Below are positions 18,095 to 31,169 of a stretch of 64,000 bases of DNA, piece by piece. Below the pieces are notes generated by a model. The model did no database searches, was not told the DNA's origin, and saw only the letters and a program-made list of their open reading frames with translations. A program made the translations under genes and the position numbers. Origin of the DNA: Morinoia aosen (lineage: Eukaryota; Arthropoda; Malacostraca; Amphipoda; Talitridae); assembly GCA_030386875.1 (NCBI GenBank), contig CM059566.1:39406068-39470067 (forward strand), in the 5' to 3' direction. Each line of letters begins with the position of its first letter. Position 1 is the first letter of the stretch.

Positions 18095-20935
18095 AAATTT
18101 ACTAAGTTCACCAACCAGGACACTGTAATTTCATCCATTCTTGAGCTACGCCGAGCTGCTCACCTATTACGTCATAAAATTGAATTATTAAACCGGTAAG
18201 AACTAGGATTCCAGGAGCAGGATTTGCAGTTTGCCAAAAGTCTGGTAACTATGAGTCTGAACATTGAAGCTATTAAATTAATCAGCAAAAGCGCTGAACA
18301 TCTGTATATCATGCCCTAACGAACGCTGTTTTGAAATCGATTATTCAAAAACAGGGTCAAGAGGTTATTATTGGACGGTAATAACATGCAAATAATTTTA
18401 GTTTTGAAGTCTATAATTTTAAACTTACCGTAAAATCTTTATTATGAAACTAAAAGGAAAAATCTACTCTAGGCCCTATCTTCAACGCTAATCTTGCTCT
18501 TAGGATTTTCGTTTTGCTCACCATAAAAGACTCTGGTCGAGGCGAGGGCTACAATTATGTCAAAAACACTGGTATTATGAACGCAGTTTCAATGTTAATT
18601 ATCGCTTGACTTAATTAACCTAAAAATCAAGTTACCTCGAATTTGTTCATGATGAAAAAGTAGTAGTTTGAGAAATGGCGATACGTTTTACAACAATTTG
18701 TTTGCAAGAAAATTTTCCGAACTGCTTCATTTAATCGTATTTTTAAATTTTAAAACACTAACGTAAGTTATATACCAAGCATACAAATGTAATTGCGAGG
18801 AAATTTTACTTAACGAAGCCAAAAACAAACATACGGAATGTAGTTTGAAAACTCAGTTAAAAAAACTAGCACGCACATGCCGTTAAAAAATAACGGCATT
18901 ATTTGCATACCGTGACCACATTATGTTCTCGATTGAAATTGTTTTATCCTACATGTTATTTAGACGCAATTTACAAACAAAGCCTAGTAATGGGCGAGTT
19001 GTATTGGAACTATTTTTTGATAAAACGGATGAATTATTTTAAAACAAGGGGATTTGAATAAATAATTTTGCTTCTTCCATCTATTTCACCCATAAACCCG
19101 GTAGCGTATACGTGCGAAGACGGTTCAACAGGGATAAAATTTTAATTTTACTCATGTTGATCCAACAAGAGATTTAAAATATTTCTTCGAGTGCACTTGA
19201 ATCATGTACCTGTGCAGCGGACTCAATCATATCAGTACGTTTTCAATGAGGGTTCATTTGACCTTTGAAGGTTATGAAATATATGTTCGTGAACGGGTAC
19301 GCGGTTCACAAAAATGGCATCTTTCGGTAGTGTGATATTCAATAAAACACTTGAATAATTTGAAGCTCTTAATGCACGAATAAATTGGCTGGGATTTTGC
19401 CTCCTTATGTCCTTCTACGCTCTTGGCGAGCATCGTACTTGAAGGAACGCAGGTCCGACAAACCTAACCCTTTGCGACAGTCGGAAAAACGCGGCTCTGA
19501 TGGTACCGACCAATAGCATAGATTTGATGCTTTCTTTTGAAAAACTACCTTCAATCACAATTACCATTTCAGAAAAGGAAAAATCGTTGCGTAAAAACAT
19601 TTCACTATTGTCTCTTATTTGTTCCACAACTACAATATTTTAAAAGCTGAAGGGCCAGGGTTTTGATGCTTTTATCATTCGTCGAAGTACACTGAAAACA
19701 GTCAAGCTGTGGTTCACTTCATACGACACTTTTTCGTACAACTTCTCACCACACGAGAATCGGAACTCGACTATATAATTGAGTTCATCTCACAATTTTT
19801 CGAACTTATGCACCAACGTTCGGTCATTCCAGGTTGAATGCAACTTCAATGCCAAGAGCGTACGACGCAAACACTGAAACATAACTCAGGTAAAGCCTTG
19901 ATACTTTTCCGGCACAACATTGAATCTGCAGAAATTTTTCTGAGTTCTCATCTGCCTGAAGACACAAAAAATCAAAGAAAGTGCAAATTTAGTGTTTACA
20001 GTTTCTGTATTATCTTTGCATTTAAAAGGGAATTGAAACACTGAACGAGCTTCGTCCAATCTTTTTAATGGAAGAGTTTACAGAAGTTTTTGCGAACATG
20101 AACGATATTAGCACTATTCATTCCATTCAGAATATAATTAGTGCTGCTCATTTAAGTTCGTCATATCAAAACAAAATATTGTACGTAAATCATGAAATTA
20201 AAACCAGAAGCCGATTTACAGTACTACTAACAAAAACTGCACGACTTACAATAAGTCATTAAGAAAATTCCCACTGAATATACAATTTCAGGTTTGGCAA
20301 TTAGTTGGGCTTGCAGAAAGTCATAGCATCGGCACACAGCCTGAACTCACGTCAAAGATGACAAGTGCAAAACATTAACTCAACGTAACTGCTTTGATGC
20401 TCTCAACATTCCGCAATTGTACCTCTGGTTTTAGTTTAAGCAATAGAAATTTGCGACATCTTTCCAACGCGTCAATTGCAGAAATTTGAAAAAAAATTCA
20501 TCATGCCCAGCGGTCGGCACGGGGTTTCGAGTAGAGAAAAACAACACGCCCAACATGTACAGAATATGGCTCCTATTCTATTACCACTCACATTCATAGT
20601 TTTGTCATTAAGAAAAAACGAGTGCACTAGCTTATGGACACAGCATTTCGTGGACAAATCACTATCATTAATTGAGTAAGGGCAAATTGAAGGCGTTCTG
20701 CAAAATATATCTTTTATTAAGGACTAAAATAGCTCAACCCGCAAGTGAAACAAATCCAACGCACAATACAACTAAGACAGATAGTTAAAACTATTGATCA
20801 CCGTTGGGCCAAAACTATCACACAAAGTTGTACGTGCAGCTAAGCCAACTAGGAGCTAGGCAGTACTAATTTCAAAACCTATTGAACGGTCAACGAGTAA
20901 TTTGAAAACATAAAATTTAGCATGTTTGTATGACA
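18095..20935. other. unassigned non-coding sequence
   Basis: No gene, RNA or transposable element recognised. Short frames lack motifs. A small hairpin (TGCCGTTAAAAAATAACGGCA) lies near 18888-18908. Confidence 0.45.
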
Positions 20936-20959
20936 CCTCAAAAAAAAAAACATATTCAA

Positions 20960-20990
20960 GATGCAATAAATTCAATTTATTGTCCACAAA
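20960..20990 (-). promoter_or_regulatory. possible polyadenylation signal for the 211-codon ORF
   Basis: AATAAA occurs on the minus strand near 20979, about 560 bp downstream of the stop of the ORF at 21543-22178. It is a plausible transcript end, but AATAAA is common in AT-rich DNA and nothing else supports it. Confidence 0.2.
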
Positions 20991-21542
20991 AACCATATGT
21001 TAATAGAGTACACAGCAGAAACGCGAACAAAGTAGGAAGAAATACATAAACAATTTTACAAGTGCAAGGAGGGAACCCTGCAAAAATGATTCTAGTTTTA
21101 TGACAAAAATATACATTCAACTTCAAACTTACATAATTTCCTGTATTTAAAACAAAATATGCAAAAATACATCTGCGCCACGCATCAAAGAGAATAAAAA
21201 ACCTAATGGAAACGATTTAGTCACGGATATTTGACGAAGCTTAAACAACTTACATATTGAAGCTTGGTTAGGAATATTTTTTGGTAGGTAAATATCAGAA
21301 GTGCGGCCACTACCAGAAATAGTGAGTGACTTGGTGATTGCATCAGCTTGACACATAAGAGCAATTCACAGTTTCTGAAAATTCACTCAAGTTTTTGCTA
21401 CTATCAAAGAATTTTATACCTTACGTCCTAATTGAATTGGCAGTTTTAGAAACGATGAGAATTGACATTACCCTGACAAAATCATCAGTGCTGATCCACA
21501 AACTATGAGAACGCCTGAAAAGTTTGATTTTTCACAAACCAT

Positions 21543-22178
21543 CTACAACTGGTCGCGATTCTTTGAAGACTCAAGAGCCGTAACCTTTTGTCTGGCATGC
21601 TCAAAATTAGTCTCGGAACGCAATATACGTTGAAAGGCCAAAATCTTCTGGACAAGAATCTTGTTCTGCTGCTTGAGAACCTCGTTTTCCGATAGGAGAG
21701 CATCAATATGATGCATCTCCTTTCGGCCACGCTGCTCTCCGGTAACAGAATTGCCAGTTTCAGCATCCGATCGCCCCACCTTCACAAATTTTGAATTGAG
21801 TTCAGCATCATCAGGTGACGCATGAGCTCTCTTTCTTCCTCTCCGGCCATTAGCATCCCTCGTTATAGAACTTGGCCCGTCACCAGTAGGTAGAGTGTCT
21901 TCCTCTAGCTTATTGCTACCAGAGTAAGGTGGAATTGAATCGGTCTGATTGTCATGGCACAATACAGAGAGTTTCTCATCCTTGCTTATACACTGCATCC
22001 CTGGTGTACCTCCACTAGCCATTGTTCCTCCAAGGTTAGAAGGGAGAGGATTGGCTGGTATGATGGAAGCAACCCTTGACAAGTCACAACACACAGGGGC
22101 AGAAGTTTTATTTTCGCCCGTAAAGGTGAGGCGAGCAAACACGCGAGTCGGTCTGTTCATGATGAGAGGAGCAACCAT
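21543..22178 (-). CDS. hypothetical protein with C-terminal leucine zipper
   Basis: Intronless open frame of 211 codons starting at an ATG in a good context (aaaATGG). It is the longest frame between 18 and 44 kb. The middle has a basic patch (GRRGRKR near residue 107) followed by ASPDD. The C-terminal third has a second small basic patch (QRGRKEMHH) and then a heptad-spaced zipper with L, L, L, F at seven-residue intervals (LLSENEVLKQQNKILVQK). The basic-then-zipper layout resembles a bZIP factor, and the KR...SPDD order is loosely like XBP1. The conserved DNA-contacting N..AA..(C/S)R pattern is not present, so this could be a decayed bZIP retrocopy, a diverged gene, one exon of a larger gene or a chance frame. 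No poly(A) tail marks it as a processed copy. I do not assign a function. Confidence 0.45.
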   Translation of the reverse strand: MVAPLIMNRPTRVFARLTFTGENKTSAPVCCDLSRVASIIPANPLPSNLGGTMASGGTPGMQCISKDEKLSVLCHDNQTDSIPPYSGSNKLEEDTLPTGDGPSSITRDANGRRGRKRAHASPDDAELNSKFVKVGRSDAETGNSVTGEQRGRKEMHHIDALLSENEVLKQQNKILVQKILAFQRILRSETNFEHARQKVTALESSKNRDQL

Positions 22179-22179
22179 T

Positions 22180-25100
22180 TTATTGTTGGCTTTTGTGGAT
22201 TGTGTGATTTAGTTCTGGGTATTAGTTTGAAAATTCTACGAATTTGTTTTCTAGTAAAATTATTTATATTTCACTCTCAATGTTCAGGGAACAATAGCAG
22301 AGAAGATATTATTAAATAGAGTAAATGGTTTAACTGCAAATATTAAGAAAATGCCCACTTGACTTAATAGATTTGTATTCAATATGTATGTCCAATTGTT
22401 TTTTAGAATTGTAATAAAAACAATAATTTATTTAATCAAAAACTAAGCAAAAACCAGAGAACCAAGATAGAAATACTCTATACTTGAGAGCTCAATGGAA
22501 GAAAATAATAAGATTGAACAGTAATGGTAGTATAAGCTTGATAGAAATTTTCTATACAAGCTTAAAATACAAGAGATTTAAAGCACCACAAAAGCTTGAT
22601 TGGTTTCCCAATACAAGCTCAAACAAGTTTTTCAGCAAAAATAAAAATGCTTTCAGCTCACTACACTATTTCTTGAATCAGTATACAAGTGAAAAATAAT
22701 CTTTTGCATACACGTTGATCTTGCTTCTTCCAGAACTCAGAAAAGCAAGTCTTCTTGTTGAGCTTCAGGGGAGTTGGCAGTGAGCACAGAAGTTCCAAAT
22801 AAAGAACAGAAACGTATCTGAAAGAAAAAACATAAATTAACCTTTAATTTAAGGAAGCCAACAATTTTATCATTCAAGTGTACAAATATTTTTAATTCAA
22901 GCAAACAAAAAATTTTCAATGGTCAACATATAATATTGTTTCATTGTATTCAAAGCAGTTATGCCTGCACTGAAATAATTAAAAATTTCATTCCCACTAA
23001 TGAGACTTTACATAGCCATGGTAGGCAGAAAATAAACAGAGACCAATTCATTTTGTGTGGACACAATAACAATATGGAACTACACAGAGTTCTCAATTAT
23101 TTCCTAATAATTATTGTAACTGTAATATTGAATTTGATCAGCATTTATGAAGCTACTGATAAAATTTAATAACGATTCATTTATTAAGATCCACTTATGC
23201 TGGAATAACACTAAGGTGGTAGGATTAGTAGAATGCACAAGACTTGGATTAGGACATGCCTGAGGGACAAAAAAATACTCTAGTTTATTTTTATGATCAT
23301 AATTCTCAACTTAGCAAGATTCTGAGTTACCATGTTCTAAATAGAACAAATTTAAAACAAGAACCAACCTGGCATTCCTGGTGCTTCAAGTCTCATTTCA
23401 ATGTTAGCTAAAACCAAACAATTTTGACAAAAAAAATAACCTCAACTCAGCGGTAAACCTCACTGCTACATAAGATTCAAAAGAATGCTTAAAGTATTGA
23501 GTAGATAACACTGCATAGTTTTACAAGTATTTAAAATACAGTAGAAATAGCAAATTTAAAATACTTTCTATATAAGTTAAATGACTGTAATTAAAAGATT
23601 ATTCATTGGTGCACAACGTGTATTAAAAATTTACTCATGTAATAAAAGCTTGTTGAATTGACACAGAACAAATAGAGTAAGAACCTTTGGTAAGTGTTTA
23701 GGATTATCCGGCAATTGATATTTAATTTTTCGGTGCGAAAACATAGTTAATTAGATCGAAATAAACAAGTTTTTTTCTATTCACCTCAGGGTGTAATTTC
23801 AGAATTGCAGGGCATAAATCAGAAAAAAGTTCAAAAAATTTTTGATCAAACGTTAAAATAGTTCACGTTTTCCAAGTATCTATTTGGTTTTGAAAAATTT
23901 CAAAATCTGTTCATAAAGAATAGTTCATTTCATTAAAAACCTTAGAAGTTATTCAAATATCAGTAGTTGTTATTTTAATATCATTGGATAATTTATAAGG
24001 CTACCAGGTACCTAGAAGTAAATGATTGGCAATTCCTGAATGTTTTCATGTATTGAATTCAGTTGAGTTTTGAAGTAATATAAGTGTAGTGAAACTGGCC
24101 TGCTAACTAATTGTCTCACCACTAGGACGCCGTTCTGTCAGGATGCCAACCAGGCAAGGGTTAGTTATTCAGGCTAATTAGCTAGGCTCAGACACTAGGG
24201 TAAGGTGCGGGATGGACAATTAACAATGTATTAAAACATGGCAAGTCAAAATTAATTTACGTAATACTCAAAATTTCAAATCTTTCTCCAGCAATATCAA
24301 TCACTTGAGTTCTATGAGCTACACGACACTGTTCTGGAAAATAAAAACGTCTTCGAACGAAGAGACCTGCAAAGCACTGATAATGATAGAACCTCAACTC
24401 TTCGATTGCTCGGGCTCTTCGTGCACTGTACAACTTTGTCTTTCTCGCAAATCCGGACGAATCCTTCAAAAGTTCTCAGCTTTCTCTCGTCGTTGTGTGA
24501 AGCACAACAAAATTTGAAAATATTTGCATTCATTTAAAAAAATTGATACTGTGTTATTGACATATAAGCTGTTACTTACAAGAGCTTCTTGAGTACCAGA
24601 CGTCAAAAATTAAATTTTTTAAAATCAAACTCTTATGCACAGATAATCTTCTCGTAGCAAAATAAAACTATAGAGAATGCATGGAAAATTTGATATCTCT
24701 GAAATTCATGTTCTTACGATGAAGCGCTGTTTCGATGTAACTCAAACTACTACGACTGACAATAATGAGTTAGTTGCGTGTTTTTCTAACAGGCCCTTTA
24801 CGCGATAATATTTCATTCAAATCTTGTTAAAAGATTTCACAGGAATTGAAATGACTAGCAAGCAAAACCTCATTTGAATTGCGTAAGTAACCGGTAAAAT
24901 AATAATAATAAATAATAATTTTGTGGTCCTCAGAATGTTAGGCAATACACCGGCATGTGTATTTACTTATATAAAGACTACAAATCTTTTAACTAGTTAC
25001 ACATCTGCTGCACATTCTGCCGAACATCTCTTTAAAACATTGGTTACTTGCGAATGAAAGAGGTAAAAAACTACAATTGGCGAACTCACCGAATCAGAAT

Positions 25101-26755
25101 AAAAGTGAATAGAAACGCTTCAGCGCACCCCCACTTTTCAACCTTCAAAAGTTTACTGACACGATTTATAAATAATTAGCGTCAGCGCAATGACTGCGGA
25201 TCTGTTGGTCACTTAAATATCAAAGCACTGGTTGCAATTGTAAATGGAACACTCAATGTCTCCACAAATTGCGAAACATGTTTCGAGTAATTAATTGTAT
25301 TTTTTCAAACAATTTTTCTCCTCTGGCATTGATCAAGAACAAAAAACTGTAATGTAGGAAATTTTTGTACAACATTCAAAATTGAAATGTGTTATCGTAA
25401 CTTACATGTATCAACTGGCATTACTGAACACAAGAGTGTCATGTTAAATATTTGTTTTACGATGATTGTGATTCATAATTTTATTATATATAAAATTGTT
25501 ATGATTTCAATTGAGGACGTTTTATATTAGGAAATTTTTAAACCCCAATATGTTGTAAGGCATCTCATGTATCACAATTTTTGTAAATGAACGGGTTTTC
25601 TTTCTTTCTTATGCCATCTAACTTTATCGAGAAATATCGAGTAAAAAATTTGGTAGAATAATTTTATCGGAAATCAAATAACTACTAAATTTACAATGAA
25701 TCACATTTATAAATGTTGAAATTATCTGTGAAATGGATTTTATTAATTTACATAGATGTTCTCTTTGTGTATTTTATACTTAAAAACCGTTAATTGCATT
25801 TTATCCGCAAACGTGAACAACGAACGAAAATCATTCCAAAACACCTGTTCAAGACACCCACTGTCATTTCAAATGTCACGCTTCCCTCACATTAATTTTT
25901 TAGCCCTAATGCATAATATTTGATTTCAAGCCACCAAATTGGTTGGCAGAAATTGGTTTTCTTTAACTTCATGATGTGATTAATTATAAACGAAACATAA
26001 AATATATCATACAAGACAAACCAAAATAATATGTGAATATTTACGCACTCTAAAGGAAAAACGGAATAACCATATAATTTTTCAACAGCAAGTATACTCT
26101 ACCATGCATACAACTGCTAGGTAGCTGCGGCGCGGAAGGAACAGCTTTCCGGAGCAAATGGAACTCTCGGAAGTTCATTTTTCGTGAACGAGCTCAATTT
26201 GTGTCTCGTACAAGGCCGAATAGCGAATCATTCTCGTAAGAATAGCATTAAGGTATTCTTCTCCGTCTCGTTCACAGGGAACAATAATGAATAACTATTA
26301 CTCTGAAGGGGTTTTTGACTAAAAAATTTACCTTTTCCTAAAGCTGAAAGTTTCCTTTTTCCAATGAAATAACTTGAAGGCCATTTAAAGCAAGATATAT
26401 GGTTTAAAAATGTCTTTTAATACGATGAATGACGTTTACTTAGAACGCATTCCTTCTTCAACGCGGTCTCGTTCATCAGTTCATTCCGCAACATGGTCTA
26501 AGGAGGTGTGCGACGCTCCTATCACTCGATCCAGTCTACGTTTATTCTTTCACGTATAAAGGAAAAAATGTATTTAATCACAGTTATTTTTATGATAAAA
26601 CCTTTTATAAACTAATTTTAAGTTATATTTGTTTCAATTTATGGTGCCAATTTTGATTATAAGGTAATTCAAAATAGTTCACAGAAATTCCTTGAATTGC
26701 TACATCAAGTTCCAATTTGCCATTGTGTCCAGGCATAAAAAAGTTCCCTGAAATT
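22180..26755. other. unassigned sequence upstream of the zipper ORF
   Basis: No gene recognised. A partial copy of the ACAAGTTATAGCGG foldback family is visible near 23740-23800 (ACATAGTTAATTAGATCGAAATAA). The rest is AT-rich and lacks motifs. Confidence 0.45.
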
Positions 26756-26779
26756 CTTCCCTGATTCACCTTCCATTGT

Positions 26780-27025
26780 AAATAAGTATTTTACAAGTTA
26801 TAGCGGTGAATTAGTTACCGCAACTCAAGTGTTTGAAGCACGAAGTAATTCAGGTAGCTTGGCAAATGGCAACGCTGCAGTAAAGTCTCGCTTCTTTTAC
26901 AAACGTCACCAAAGACGAAACTAAACCTACCAAGCTAACTTGTAAAATATTCATTTGACAAAGAAAGTGTATAGAAGAAAAGTAGTTTATTTTGATGTTA
27001 TTACCATGATTCAAGCAAAAAATAT
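26780..27025. mobile_element. ACAAGTTATAGCGG foldback element, copy 1
   Basis: About 240 bp starting ATTTTACAAGTTATAGCGGT and ending with GTAGTTTATTTTGATGTTAT, 80-90% similar by eye to 62830-63060. TTTTACAAGTTA near the left is matched by TAACTTGTAAAA on the right, giving inverted halves. It is an unclassified MITE-like repeat; see 62300-63075 for the other copies. Confidence 0.6.
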
Positions 27026-27124
27026 TCAAAAATCAATGAGTAGCTGTTAATTTGAGCACATTTGTCATCAAAGACGAAACTAAACCTACCGCTATAATTG
27101 CAGAATTACATTCTAATAATAAAA

Positions 27125-30100
27125 TAAATCTATCTAAAATGAGAAACTTGCCTATTGCTCATAAGCCAGGCCAGCATCAAACCAACCAATAATTTATTTT
27201 TTCTTCAGAAAATGTTGGTAAATTACCCTATATGTATATGTAACACCAATGGGCTTCCTCACTTTCAAATGGGAATATCATGAAAAATATATCAAAGCCA
27301 TTCAGAATCTAACAAATACCACGTATTTGCAATCTATGATGCACAGGATTTACATTGATTCAAAGGAAAACTGTTCATATCAAGTATCAAGCACCTTACT
27401 TGGTCAATAGTGACGTCATTTCAATTCATATTTTCCAATAAAAATCAAGTCAAAATTGAAATATAATTCATTCAGGATTGCACATTTTTTCCAGTTACTT
27501 CTACAGGATGAAGAGTTTGTAACAGCTTTAATAATAAGCGGTTCTCCGAACCCCAAAGACTTGCATCAAACCCTCAAGGCCATTGGATCAATCGCAACTA
27601 AATTATGAACGGTCAACTTTGAAGCAAAACCAAAATGTTTTATTTGTTATCGATCTTGATACGGTGTTAACTTAGATAGCAATATTACTCATGAGATAAA
27701 CTAATGCAACAGAAAGAGACCAGGATAAGTCATTCAAGTTGGAAAAAAAAGAACATCACGACACAAGGCCAGAAATTGTAAGAATTAAACGCACCTTTAA
27801 TTGAAACAATCGCAATGTTTACAAGGAACACAATTTTCCTTCAAGGTCACTGTACACCAGAATAGCCTCATATTGGTGCTGAAACGGTTGAAATTTAGAA
27901 CAACCATGGACGAAACACAGCACACACCCTCTCGATCCGAGAGGCTTCAACGCCCTGACTGAACTGAATTGAGCTCTCTGGTGTTCATATGTACGTCTAC
28001 ATGGCACAGAACGTTCTGTACAGCTTGTGCCAAATTTCTGAATGCTGCGTGCCACATCAATTCTGTAGAATATCTAACATTTATATCTATTATCCAAATA
28101 TAAGGGCAATTTTATACTAATATACTAATGCACACTTCATTATGTATATAAAATGACTAAATTAAATGAAAATATAAATTAGATTACTAAGTAAATATTT
28201 CAGCAATACGTTACACGGATTTCGTCATCAGTGGTGACGCTTGCGTATGCAACTGCGCATTGAAGGTCTCTTTAATTTTCATATTTTTACTGAAATTTTT
28301 GATAAATAGATGCATGTCACATAATTCACAAACTTTTTGAAGCCTACAAGGATTCACCACCAACATTGGACGGAGGCAATTGATTATTTTTGCTTCCAAA
28401 ATACGATGCATTATCTAACAAGAAAGTTCCTGAAAAAAGGCGAAAAGTCTGTCCGCTAGTTAACAATCTTTGCGTCAGACAAATATATTTTGAGTCTACA
28501 ATAATGTTATTGATAATTCTGCATCTACTATGACTTATAAGTTTATACGTATACTATAAACTATGTGCATAGAGCATATACGTATTACCGTTAATGAGAG
28601 CTTTACAGGAATTCCATCAATTACGTAATGCTGGCGTGAATAATCATAATTTAAATAAAACGGTATCAAAAGTAAGAGAATTATTTCAAATATTAGGTGT
28701 TGGATAAATTATAAGGGATGGGGGATAAATCGAGCAAATAAGTATTCTCTAATCTTCTCTCACTACCTCTTGATGTGAATTGTATTGCTAGGACTAAAAG
28801 ATAGCTTATTATAGTACATTTTTTTCTATCAGTTGTTATCGCAAAGTCAAAATTAAATTGCGAAGAATGATACAAAAACCTTATGCTATTGCCCGTTGAG
28901 GAAGTTCATGCTTACGAAAACGGAACCGTAAGTGAAGATCATGCTCCAAAAACGAGACTTGTGATAAAAGTTGAGATCAGAGATCAACCAGTTACAAAGG
29001 CCTCGACGCTGTCGGCCCTCACTTTCAAGTTCAGTGAATGACTTTTAGCGATTTGTCAACTACGAAATTCAGTAAAATATGCCTCGATCCTCGTGTAAAT
29101 AGAACAAACATTTTTCTTGACTTAATTCATCTAAACACTCAAAAAATCTCTCCTGTAACCCTAATTCAACCTAACATGACATCGATAGTTTAACTTGAGT
29201 ATTTTTGTAAAACAATTTTAATTGAAACGTTAGATAAGCACTGAAATAACACATTTACCTCTTTCCTTTTAAATCGTGTTCCAAGATCGCTTTGCATTAA
29301 AATAACTATTGATCAATTCAACATCAATTGCAATTTTTACCAAATCGGCCTTGCGAGGTATTTATTGTCACTGATTTTAAAATTATTTACTTACGTTTAT
29401 GGTGCAATTGATGGATATGAATAATTTCATCCACTCTGGAACCCCGTAAAATGATATGAACTCTAACCAGCTGAGAAAGGAAAATTCTCTGTGAAGCAAT
29501 ACATTTAAAAGTGAAATAAAATAATTTTAAATGAAAATATTTCTTAACAGTATCTGTTTATTTACATCGCTCCAGTAGTTTGAAACCAAAAAAAACTCAC
29601 GCGGTATAAAATTGCATCATTCTTCTAACAAGTAAGGTTCAAGTTTAATGAATCATAACTTTTAACCAAAAAATATCTTTTAAGTTGATTGAACGTCAAT
29701 TCAATCATACTTACTTTTTTAATACAACTGAAAATAACAGTAAAACGCATAAGCTTTAATTTCCATTCTACTGCATCACATACTGTCGTCTTGAAGTGGA
29801 CAAAATTTCGAAAAGTCAAAGCGTTGCTTATTTTCAAGACAATTTACCAGTAGACGAAAGGATTTAATCCCTTGTTTACGGTGGTTTAATAATTTTGGTC
29901 TTTTGTACCTCTGTTAGTGTCTTCCGTTTATTATTTGTAAAAAATATAATGTTATTGATATACGATGCGTCGTTGCTTAATCTTCGTATTCACAATCCAT
30001 TTTTTGAAATGACATTAATCTACTGTCACTAAATTTTGAAAGAAATATATCTACTAACCTATGGTTACTCTCACAAATAGTTGGATAAAGAAATAATCTA

Positions 30101-30420
30101 GCTTATAACTAGCTTTTATTCGACAGGAAATAATTTACTCGCAAAAATCTACTTAACAAATTGTGGTACTAGATCAGTGAAAATATGGTGCAATTTTTTT
30201 CCTAGAAAATGTAATTTAAAATGTCTTCTAGCCTAGAATTAAGTTCTCAGAAAGATCAATATCTGCACCAATAGTATTGTCAATGGAAATGTCCTCTCTG
30301 AATCAATTATTTCTAGCCATGACGCAACTTCACTCACATGTTTCCTGCGAATGGACCCAACGCTGGGTCCCTTTGATCTTTTATTAGCTTTGATGATAGC
30401 CACGAATGCATTAAGATACT
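27125..30420. other. unassigned non-coding sequence
   Basis: No gene recognised. About 45 bp at 28991-29034 (GTTACAAAGGCCTCGACGCT, then GTCGGCCCTCACTTTCAAGT) matches the 3' terminus of the non-LTR family of relics A-C, in plus orientation. It is a remnant of a severely truncated insertion. Confidence 0.45.
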
Positions 30421-30422
30421 TA

Positions 30423-30700
30423 GGTGCCGCCATAACCATGTGCTAGAGGTTCTGCCGCCGCGCGGCAGAGACCCGGGATCGAATCTCGGCGCAGGCAGTG
30501 GCGATTTTCTCTGTTGGGTATAGGAGAAAAATTCCAAGCACAATACCCCACTCTACCCAGGTGTCTGAAATGGGTACCGATCTTGACCGGGGGAAAGCGT
30601 CATGGCGTCCTGGCGCTAGTTATAAGGCATTTGAAAATCCAATGTACAAGGTGATGTGTATCAGGCTTGATTGGAAATAAAGCATCCGTAGATGCCTTCA
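30423..30700 (+). mobile_element. tRNA-derived SINE (copy 2)
   Basis: The tRNA-like head has an A-box-like ATGTGCTAGAGG and a B-box-like GGGATCGAATCTC. It is followed by the shared body (CACAATACCCCACTC, ACCCAGGTGTCTGAAATGGG, GTGTATCAGGCTTGATTGGA) and the shared AAATAAAGCATC...GATGC 3' end. The body is well conserved with the copy at 2903-3187, but the tRNA heads differ strongly. This suggests either two subfamilies with different tRNA heads or a conserved central domain. Confidence 0.75.
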
Positions 30701-30944
30701 TTATCATTATTAGCATATGCAAATGCAGGTTCGATTAAATTCATCCTTAGTCCGTTTCAGCGGTGAGTTTTGAAGTTAGACTTAATCTGAAATCAATATT
30801 GAACCTTCGTTCAAGCTATCGCTGTTATGCAACATGTTTAGACTCACCATAGTCCCTCATTTCGTGTATAATAAAGAGGCATAAAGGACTGGCGTAAACT
30901 AACACGATCAGACTGAGATTACAATAAAAAAATATCCATGCTAG

Positions 30945-31166
30945 TCTGGACATGCGATAGCATTTACCGAAGTAATATGCCAATTTGACCGTCTCAGCGA
31001 GGTCAACCCTTGCCTACATTTCCTCCAGGAACGTTCCGTCAGTGAAGTGATTGTTGTGGAAGTCCACGAGGAAACTTTCTTGGGTCTGAAGGACTTGGAC
31101 CGTCTAGTGCTCAACGAACGTTCGGCACTGCCAGCAAGTGTGCATGTGTGTGATAGTGGAGAAACG
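30945..31166 (+). pseudogene. possible leucine-rich-repeat fragment
   Basis: A stretch of 74 sense codons without an ATG-dependent frame. It reads VSEVIVVEVHEETFLGLKD then LDRLVLNERSALPASV, followed by stop at 31167. The spacing of L, L, L and the FxGLxxLxxLxLxxN-like order resemble one LRR unit plus the end of the previous one. The remainder of the frame (HAIAFTEVICQFDRL) shows nothing clear. It could be an isolated exon of an LRR gene, a fragment captured by a transposon, or coincidence. No good splice pair was established. Confidence 0.3.
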
Positions 31167-31169
31167 TAG

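Noticed and set aside
2903-30700. tRNA genes at the two SINE heads
   Set aside because: The A and B box motifs are present, but the heads continue into the SINE body and do not fold as complete tRNAs.
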